In this document: positions 1 to 4,360 of the stretch, piece by piece
Position numbering within the stretch: the stretch's first letter is position 1
Layout of the letters: every line of letters starts with the position of its first letter
NCBI GenBank assembly: GCA_027318945.1
Contig: DAHVOF010000193.1
Coordinates: 1 to 5,065 of the forward strand
Source: Actinomycetota bacterium
GTDB lineage: Bacteria > Actinomycetota > Acidimicrobiia > Acidimicrobiales > Acidimicrobiaceae
Reading direction: 5' to 3'
DNA length: 5,065 bases
Position numbers and translations under genes: made by a program
The notes under the pieces: model-generated
What the model was told of the DNA's origin: nothing
Databases searched by the model: none
Seen by the model: only the letters and a program-made list of their open reading frames with translations

Positions 1-63
1 GTGAGCTCTTCCGCGAAGATGTCACGTTGTGTCAAGCTTCCGGCGACAAGTACTGCGACGACC
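1..63 (+). other. probable 5' exon of the group II intron
   Basis: These bases precede the likely GTGTG start of the intron. One frame (from base 3) is open through to the boundary and reads like ordinary protein (ELFREDVTLCQASGDKYCDD), which may be part of the interrupted host gene. I do not recognise it, and 63 bases are too few to identify it. The last bases before the boundary can pair with a candidate EBS1 loop in the intron (332-337), which supports placing the exon end close to 63. Confidence 0.45.
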
Positions 64-322
64 GTGTGACACGAATGCAGAGGAGAGATCGATGTAGAAG
101 ATCGAGCTGTCAGATGCAATGCTGTGCAAGAGATGGAGGGAGGTCCTCCGGTGTCGCCCTGCAGGGGGAGGCGCCAAACCACCGCAAGCTGCTGCGGTCA
201 AGAGCCGCGGTGGTGAGCGTTGCGGAAAAGGCGGGCCGAGAGTCCGTCAGGTGTGAGCCGAGAAGGCGAGTGAAAGCGAACCATTCGATGACGGGTCGAA
301 AGCGTATCGACGGCATCAAAAG

Positions 323-343
323 CGGGGTCGAGTCGTTGCCCCG
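323..343 (+). ncRNA. candidate EBS1 hairpin of intron domain I
   Basis: CGGGG (323-327) pairs with CCCCG (339-343) around an 11-nt loop, TCGAGTCGTTG. Within the loop, GTCGTT (332-337) can pair with bases 57-62 of the presumed 5' exon (five Watson-Crick pairs plus one G-U), directly beside the proposed splice site at 63/64. Loop size and target position fit an exon-binding site 1, but the pairing is short and could be chance. Confidence 0.4.
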
Positions 344-542
344 TTATGAGTCTGGGGGAAACCTGTTTACTGCCCAGACGGTGCCCGGCCTAAAGATGGC
401 GCGAGCTCGGTTTAGGCTCTGGCACAGAACGTGTGAACCTGCTTCCCGATACCGTCTGGCCGTTGAGGCGGTCGGCGAGAGCGAGAACTCCAAGTGGCAG
501 AAACCTCAAGGGGCAGAGTAGCGATGCGGGATGCAGGGGCGG

Positions 543-561
543 ACCGCCCTGTAATAGCGGT
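543..561 (+). ncRNA. intron hairpin, possibly in domain II/III
   Basis: ACCGC (543-547) pairs with GCGGT (557-561) around a nine-base loop. It lies in a block ending in GAAGCC and GAGCGAAG that looks like the conserved stretch before the ORF in related introns. This is a visual match only; the domain assignment is tentative. Confidence 0.35.
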
Positions 562-628
562 GAAGCCTGGTAATTCAGACAGAGCGAAGGGGGCGGGTCG
601 TCCGGGTTCGTCGGTCGGTCAATCGCCG

Positions 629-937
629 ATGAAGCGAGATGAGCCGGTGGGCGAACCGAGGCTGAAGGAGAAGCCGTTTGTGATCTCCAAGTGGGTTGTC
701 CGAGACGCCTACGAGAAGGTCAAGGCCAACGCTGGCGCGGCTGGTGTCGACGGCGAGTCGATCGAGGCATTTGAGGCTGACCTGAAAAGGAACCTTTACA
801 AGGTGTGGAATCGAATGTCATCGGGGACGTATTTTCCGCCGCCGGTTCGTGCGGTTGAGATACCGAAGAAAGCAGGAGGAGTGAGAATCATCGGGGTTCC
901 GACGGTACCGGCATACAGCCCCGTCTCCCAGTCTTAG
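629..937 (+). pseudogene. ltrA: group II intron reverse transcriptase/maturase, 5' fragment
   Basis: This is the N-terminal piece of the intron-encoded RT, which copies the intron RNA into DNA and helps it splice. Starting at ATG 629, 93 native codons are present. They include PVGEPRLKEKPF, the RT-0 type block with NAGAAGVDGESIEAFEADL, the YFPPPVRAVEIPKK segment, and GGVRIIGVPTV, which leads into RT-1. The frame then crosses into the inserted element at 906/907, adds nine foreign residues (PAYSPVSQS) and stops at TAG 935-937. All catalytic residues are lost from this piece. The frame is open upstream to 494, and ATG 524 has an AGGGG about ten bases before it. I prefer 629 because the upstream residues look like translated ribozyme, but the start is uncertain. 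Joined to 4335 onward, the frame is perfectly restored. Confidence 0.85.
897..914 (+). other. attL, left junction of the inserted element (crossover at GT 905-906)
   Basis: RT coding sequence is co-linear with group II RT homology up to GT at 905-906, then departs. The same GT is found at the right junction (4333-4334). A two-base shared core is what serine recombinases leave, because they make staggered cuts with a 2-nt overhang. There is no longer target duplication and no terminal inverted repeat, which argues against a DDE-type insertion sequence. Confidence 0.75.
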
Positions 938-1202
938 TCAAGTTTCAGAATCGGTTGTTGTTACCCACCCGTTCCATCCGCTCTATGGCCAACAACTGAC
1001 TGTTCTCTTCGAACGCCGCGGGTTCCGAGCAGAACTGGTGATCACCTGTGATGGAGGCCCGTCGGAGCGGACAACGGTACCAGCGAGCTGGACAGACCGT
1101 AATCCCCCTGCTTTGAATACTCGGCTCACCGTCGAAGCCTTGAGTTCATTGATTGGGTTAATTACAGCATTAGCCAGCGCAGATAATAAAAGGGGGGTAT
1201 AA
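907..1202 (+). pseudogene. 3' part of the split fourth gene (DUF5372-like), stranded at the left end
   Basis: Read in the frame of codon 906-908, this stretch is open for 98 codons and ends at TAA 1200-1202. It shows THPFHPLYGQ (966-995 from the His codon), an LFERRGFR segment, VPASWTD (1077-1097) and a hydrophobic, Leu-rich C-terminus (about 1125-1181). I recall this pattern from small proteins annotated DUF5372, of unknown function, found beside recombinases. There is no ATG, GTG or TTG in frame between 906 and 1037, and the upstream intron frame is closed by TGA at 882-884 with no start after it. The conserved motif therefore cannot be translated normally in the integrated state. The missing start and SD lie at the right end (4302-4334), and end-joining gives a 105-residue protein. 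The family name is from memory; the open frame is direct observation. Confidence 0.8.
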
Positions 1203-1203
1203 T
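1198..1203 (+). promoter_or_regulatory. candidate -10 element for the recombinase operon
   Basis: A perfect TATAAT overlaps the stop codon of the split gene and ends 11 bases before the ATG at 1215. A transcript starting about seven bases downstream would have a leader of only a few bases, which fits the absence of a Shine-Dalgarno at normal spacing before 1215. No good -35 is visible at 17-18 bp (CAGCGC at 1175-1180). It is the only promoter-like motif I noticed between the split gene and the operon. Confidence 0.4.
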
Positions 1204-1214
1204 CTTGTATCAGT

Positions 1215-1565
1215 ATGACAGACAAGATAGATTTGGCTCCAATGAGTGTCCGCCAATTGCGATCCCGTCGCCGCAGACTTGTAAAGTCGCTGCCGGACAT
1301 AGAGGGGCTAATAACAGGATCAGTAGTGGATCAGGGCCGGCGTTGTGGCAAGGAGGGATGCAGATGTACCCAAGGAGAACTGCACGGGCCTTATACCTAT
1401 GTTGTATTACCCCGGATTCAGGGCCGTACCCGCACGGTATATGTACCCAAGTCTGCTGCAGCTGCGGTACGCCAAGGGGCAGCACTTTCCATAGAAGTAC
1501 AAGAAACTCTTCAGGAGATCTCGGCTATAAATATCGAACTATTGACTCGGCGAAAGCTCCCCTGA
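1215..1565 (+). CDS. small zinc-binding-type protein, DUF6788-like
   Basis: This 116-residue protein has no known enzymatic function that I can name. Its core is GxxCGKEGCRCTQGELHGPY, with Cys44, Cys49, Cys51 and His57 as a likely metal-binding set. A short beta-rich part with RTRTVYVP (71-78) and a C-terminal amphipathic helix (about 80-112) follow. I recall this CGKxGCRC...HGPY pattern from proteins annotated DUF6788 that accompany recombinases and transposases; a role as recombinase partner or DNA-binding accessory is inference. The ATG at 1215 is 12 bases after the end of the split upstream gene and in the same frame. No SD lies at usual spacing (a G6 run is at 1192-1197, 17 bases off), so leaderless or coupled translation is likely. 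It is followed by a 67-base gap and the recombinase. Confidence 0.8.
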   Translation: MTDKIDLAPMSVRQLRSRRRRLVKSLPDIEGLITGSVVDQGRRCGKEGCRCTQGELHGPYTYVVLPRIQGRTRTVYVPKSAAAAVRQGAALSIEVQETLQEISAINIELLTRRKLP

Positions 1566-1576
1566 GTGGCGCTGGT

Positions 1577-1595
1577 CACCGAGACAGTTGCGGTG
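1577..1595 (+). other. weak hairpin in the gap before the recombinase gene
   Basis: CACCG (1577-1581) pairs with CGGTG (1591-1595) around a nine-base loop, extendable by two wobble pairs. It is the only structure I see in the 67-base gap between the DUF6788-like gene and the recombinase. No T-tract follows, so it is not a terminator; it might modulate read-through or translation, or be chance. Confidence 0.2.
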
Positions 1596-1621
1596 GTGGC
1601 CAACATGGTTATATCGGCTCT

Positions 1622-1625
1622 GGAG
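1622..1625 (+). promoter_or_regulatory. ribosome-binding site deciding the recombinase start
   Basis: GGAG lies seven bases before ATG 1633. This favours 1633 over the upstream in-frame TTG at 1588, which would add 15 residues rich in Trp and Arg that do not look like a recombinase N-terminus. Confidence 0.65.
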
Positions 1626-1632
1626 CAAAGAG

Positions 1633-3894
1633 ATGAGGGGCACGGAGAAGATCTCCTCAGATCATCTAAGCCGAGTCGCGCTTGTTTACATTCGCCAGTC
1701 CACAATGGCCCAGGTGAGAGAACACACAGAGTCAACTGCGCGACAGTACGCGCTGGCCGACGAGGCGGTACGCCTTGGTTGGACACGGCAACGAGTAGAG
1801 GTGATCGACTCCGATTTGGGAATCTCTGGTCGAACAGCCGATGGCCGGCCAGGGTTCAAGGAGTTGGTTGGCCGGGTCTGTCTGGGCGAGATTGGCGCGA
1901 TTTTCGGTCTGGAGATATCCCGCCTAGCCCGTTCAACAGCAGACCTATCGCGTCTATTGGAACTGGCTCGGCTGACGGACACTTTGGTGATAGATCCCGA
2001 CGGCATCTACGACATGGGAAACTTCAACGACCGCCTCCTGCTCGGACTCAAAGGAACCATGTCAGAGGCAGAGCTCCATTTTCTCTCCGGACGTCTCCAG
2101 GGAGCCAAACGGGCTGTCGCAGAACGCGGAGAGCTGCATTTCCCACTTCCTGTTGGTCTTATCTACGACGACGAAGGGATGACTGTCATCGACCCCGATT
2201 TAGAGGTCCAGACTGCGGTGGCTGAAGTATTCAGCCTGTTTCGCTCTGCTGGCTCCGCTTATAAGGTTGTCTCGGGATTCAAAGGCAGGAAGTTCCCACT
2301 GCGTGCATATGGAGGGGTGTGGGCTGGACAACTCAGGTGGGGAAGGCTTACCCATTCCCGGGTGCTTGGTGTTTTGTCTAATCCTTCCTATGCAGGAACA
2401 TACGTATTTGGCCGCTACCACTCCAACCGTGTCGTCAGCCCTAGTGGTGTTATATCCACCAAAACTGTCAAGCTGGACCGTAAGGATTGGCCGGTTGTAA
2501 TTTACGACCATCACCAGGGATACATCTCTTGGGATGACTATTTGGATAACCAGGCCCGCTTGGCAGCAAATACCACCAATGCAGGTGCTCGTCCGCCGCG
2601 TGAAGGACTGCCATTGTGTCAGGGGATCATCTTCTGTGGATCCTGCGGAAGACCGATGTCCACCCGTTATCATCGCAATGGCCAGCCTGCATATGAGTGC
2701 ACCACCGCTAAAAGAGACCATGTGTCCACACCCACCTGCAGGTCAATAACGACCACTACCCTAGACGATGCAGTTGCAGAACAGCTCTTGGCTGTGCTCA
2801 ACCCCGAAGAGGTTGCTTTAGCAATTGCAGTTGCAGACGAGGTGTCTGATCGCATTGGTTGTCAAAGTCGCTCACTTGAGCTGGCAGTGGAACGAGCTAA
2901 TTATGAAGCCCAGAGAGCTGAGCGCGCTTTTAGCGTTTGTGAGCCGGAAAACAGACTTGTTGCCCGTTCTTTAGAACAGCGCTGGGAAGCCCGTTTAGTC
3001 GCACTTTCTGAGGCTGAAGCAGCACTTGCTGTGTCAAAGAAAGCAACTCCAACACTTCCGTCACGTAAAGACCTTGAAGCACTCACTGGGGACCTTGAAG
3101 AGTTGTGGCATAACCCCTCCACCTCGCCTAGGGATCGTAAACGGCTCTTACGCACGCTCATCTCAGATGTCACCCTGTTGGTAGAGCCGGATTTGTCCAA
3201 GGCCCGCATCGGAATCCGCTGGCACAGTGGAGCGACGGACGAGATCGTCGTCTCTCGCCTTCCCGGGGTAGGCGAGAAGCGCCGAAGCGATCCGGCTGTA
3301 ATTGGAATGGTCTGCGACCTTGGCCCGACGCACTCCAATACCGAGTTGGCTGAGATACTCAATGACGCCGGCTATACCACCGGTGTAGGACGGTCCTTTG
3401 ACCGGAACGCGGTCGCTTATGTACGCTCTGCTTACAAAATAGCGTCCTCCGAGTTGTGCAGCGATGGTGAACTGAGCGTAAGAGAACTCGCCTGCAAGTT
3501 GAAAGTCAGTGGTGCCACCATCTACGACTGGATCGCCAAAGGCTGGCTGGCAGCTAGAAAAGGCCCGGGTCGAAGGGTCTTCATACCCTTCGACTCCGAG
3601 GTAGAGCGGGCGTGTGTGGACCGAGTCGCAATGAGCGTTCAGATATCCAGCCACAGTGTAGTAGCCGCCGGAGAGCCACATGAGCGCAGGGTAAGCCAAG
3701 TTGCTTCCGCATTGTGCGTCCCTACTTGTACGGTGTACAACTGGATCAAGACCCACCGAATTGACGCACGCAAGGACCGAGGTGGCCACTGGCTCGTAAC
3801 CTTTAGTGACGAAGTCCAGGCAACATGTAGAGAGCGCATCTCAGCATCGGCCCATGCGCGCTACGCCGCCAGCATCGAAGGGGACGGACGTTGA
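1633..3894 (+). CDS. large serine recombinase with C-terminal helix-turn-helix modules
   Basis: The 753-residue protein should cut and rejoin DNA at att sites through a 5' phosphoserine link, integrating and excising this element. The resolvase-type catalytic domain (about 13-155) has VYIRQST with nucleophile Ser23 and Arg21, a DxGxSG loop (61-66), EISRLAR (94-100) and GLKGTMSEAEL (138-148). A 'recombinase' domain follows (about 168-325), with PVGL and SNPSYAGTYVFG. The zinc ribbon has Cys335, Cys338, Cys356 and Cys369. An Ala/Glu-rich coiled coil spans about 411-475. The C-terminus adds a small helical module (about 553-602) and two MerR/excisionase-like helix-turn-helix units (about 613-655 and 686-725, with ATIYDWI and CTVYNWI). 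All catalytic motifs look intact, so it is probably active. Its stop overlaps the TTG start of the next gene. Confidence 0.95.
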   Translation: MRGTEKISSDHLSRVALVYIRQSTMAQVREHTESTARQYALADEAVRLGWTRQRVEVIDSDLGISGRTADGRPGFKELVGRVCLGEIGAIFGLEISRLARSTADLSRLLELARLTDTLVIDPDGIYDMGNFNDRLLLGLKGTMSEAELHFLSGRLQGAKRAVAERGELHFPLPVGLIYDDEGMTVIDPDLEVQTAVAEVFSLFRSAGSAYKVVSGFKGRKFPLRAYGGVWAGQLRWGRLTHSRVLGVLSNPSYAGTYVFGRYHSNRVVSPSGVISTKTVKLDRKDWPVVIYDHHQGYISWDDYLDNQARLAANTTNAGARPPREGLPLCQGIIFCGSCGRPMSTRYHRNGQPAYECTTAKRDHVSTPTCRSITTTTLDDAVAEQLLAVLNPEEVALAIAVADEVSDRIGCQSRSLELAVERANYEAQRAERAFSVCEPENRLVARSLEQRWEARLVALSEAEAALAVSKKATPTLPSRKDLEALTGDLEELWHNPSTSPRDRKRLLRTLISDVTLLVEPDLSKARIGIRWHSGATDEIVVSRLPGVGEKRRSDPAVIGMVCDLGPTHSNTELAEILNDAGYTTGVGRSFDRNAVAYVRSAYKIASSELCSDGELSVRELACKLKVSGATIYDWIAKGWLAARKGPGRRVFIPFDSEVERACVDRVAMSVQISSHSVVAAGEPHERRVSQVASALCVPTCTVYNWIKTHRIDARKDRGGHWLVTFSDEVQATCRERISASAHARYAASIEGDGR

Positions 3895-4316
3895 AGACAC
3901 ACGATGATTCTTCTTCGACAAATCGCCATCCGCCAGCTATCCCTAATAGTACTCATTCTGAGGCCGCACCCAGAAACAGCAAGGAACTGGACGCTGAGAG
4001 TTCAGGATTGCGTAACGCTTCAGAAACGCCCGTCCGTGAGGGCTTTTTTTGTGCCAACTGCGGCAGATTCAATATCACCGCAGTTCTCGGGGTTTACACC
4101 AATGCTCGAGTGGGATCTTCTCGGCGGTTCTGCAACCCTGTCTGCAGGCAATCCGCTTATCGTCGACGTCGTGCCGGAGTACCAGAAAATGCGCCACAAC
4201 AGCTCATAGGAGGACGTGGCCGTCGCCTAAGTCAAGCTAATACTAATACCGATGAACTGTCTCAACTCCAAAGTATGATCAAACCTGAAAGCTCAAGTAA
4301 TGGAGGGGCAGTATGA
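3891..4316 (+). CDS. zinc-finger-like accessory protein (CxxC...FCxxxCRxxAYRRRR)
   Basis: This 141-residue protein has a disordered-looking Ser/Asn/Glu-rich N-terminus (1-50) and then a probable zinc-binding core. Cys54 and Cys57 (FFCANCGR) are followed by RRFCNPVCRQSAYRRRRAG with Cys81 and Cys85 and a strongly basic tail. The FCxxxCRxxAYRxRR signature is one I associate with small actinobacterial proteins resembling MYM/FCS-type zinc fingers; nucleic-acid binding is inferred. Start choice: TTG at 3891 overlaps the recombinase stop (TTGA) and has GGGG (3880-3883) seven bases before it, typical of translational coupling. The TGA stop at 4314-4316 overlaps the ATG (4313) of the fourth, split gene in the same way. 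The gene is complete in the integrated state. Its exact function is unknown to me. Confidence 0.8.
   Translation: MKTHDDSSSTNRHPPAIPNSTHSEAAPRNSKELDAESSGLRNASETPVREGFFCANCGRFNITAVLGVYTNARVGSSRRFCNPVCRQSAYRRRRAGVPENAPQQLIGGRGRRLSQANTNTDELSQLQSMIKPESSSNGGAV
4028..4050 (+). terminator. terminator-like hairpin and T7 tract inside the zinc-finger gene
   Basis: GCCC (4028-4031) can pair with GGGC (4040-4043) around an eight-base loop, and seven T residues follow directly (4044-4050). The stem is only 4 bp and lies inside a coding frame, so efficient termination is doubtful. It could attenuate the distal genes or act as a slippage site; chance is the simplest reading. Confidence 0.2.
4302..4306 (+). 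promoter_or_regulatory. strong Shine-Dalgarno of the split fourth gene
   Basis: GGAGG (within GGAGGGG) lies six bases before ATG 4313, which itself overlaps the TGA of the zinc-finger gene (ATGA). So good an initiation site for what is now a 15-codon peptide is the best clue that a full gene belongs here. Confidence 0.8.
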
Positions 4317-4360
4317 AGCCACCATCCCAACCGTTGCCGATCGCATCGCTCAAGGAGTAG
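4313..4360 (+). pseudogene. 5' stub of the split fourth gene (DUF5372-like), running into the intron RT
   Basis: ATG 4313 has a strong SD and is coupled to the preceding gene by an ATGA overlap. The frame reads six element codons (MKPPSQ) and then codon 7 across the crossover GT. In the integrated state it continues out of frame into RT sequence and stops at TAG 4358-4360, giving a 15-residue peptide (MKPPSQPLPIASLKE). In the circular form the same frame passes through GT into 907 and stays open to 1202, giving 105 residues. The stub itself is unlikely to be functional. Confidence 0.75.
4325..4342 (+). other. attR, right junction of the inserted element (crossover at GT 4333-4334)
   Basis: GT at 4333-4334 matches the GT at 905-906. 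From 4335 rightward the sequence is again RT (V-ADRIAQGVAK). The element side of the junction (TCCCAACC) resembles the target side upstream of the left GT (TTCCGACG) at five of eight positions, as expected for related attP and attB half-sites. Confidence 0.75.

Larger units (their letters stand above)
64..628 (+). ncRNA. group II intron RNA, domains I to III (approximate extent)
   Basis: This stretch holds no convincing gene. A 164-codon open frame runs through it (27-521), but its translation is rich in Arg and Cys with no recognisable motif and is best explained as chance in a GC-rich ribozyme. Many short complementary purine-rich blocks and GAA/GCGAAAGC-like pieces (for example near 270-300) look like domain I of a group II intron. 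Candidate substructures are an 11-nt loop hairpin at 323-343 and a hairpin at 543-561. The 3' limit is set only by the assumed RT start and could lie before or after 628. A covariance-model search would settle the domain borders. Confidence 0.65.
907..4334 (+). mobile_element. 3,428-bp serine-recombinase element inserted in the intron RT gene
   Basis: The limits come from removing the sequence between the two GT dinucleotides, which restores the RT frame exactly (GVPTV|ADRIAQ). The element encodes a large serine recombinase, a DUF6788-like protein, a zinc-finger-like protein and a fourth gene split across its two ends. There is no other cargo, no terminal inverted repeat and no obvious target-site duplication. 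In circular form the four genes fill the molecule in one direction: 318 + 12 + 351 + 67 + 2262 - 4 + 426 - 4 = 3428. The recombinase and the 2-base core fit conservative site-specific integration of a circular intermediate. It is in effect an IS-sized integrative element that uses a large serine recombinase. Confidence 0.85.

Noticed and set aside
27..521. 164-codon open frame at the left
   Set aside because: It starts in the presumed exon and crosses the ribozyme region; the product is Arg/Cys-rich with no motif. Intron RNA structure explains the sequence better.
904..909. GGTACC palindrome at the left junction as a functional inverted repeat
   Set aside because: It exists only in the integrated left junction, being made by joining target GGT to element ACC; it has no counterpart at the right junction.
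1588..1632. Upstream TTG start for the recombinase
   Set aside because: It adds 15 Trp/Arg-rich residues without family resemblance, while ATG 1633 has a GGAG at good spacing.
1566..2225. 219-codon open frame overlapping the recombinase start
   Set aside because: It is an alternate frame over the catalytic domain; the Arg/Pro-rich product is typical of a shifted GC-rich gene.
3163..3789. 208-codon open frame on the minus strand
   Set aside because: It lies opposite the well-supported recombinase and its translation has no recognisable features.
907..4334. DDE-type insertion sequence or composite transposon
   Set aside because: No terminal inverted repeats, no target duplication beyond the GT, and the only recombination enzyme is a serine recombinase.
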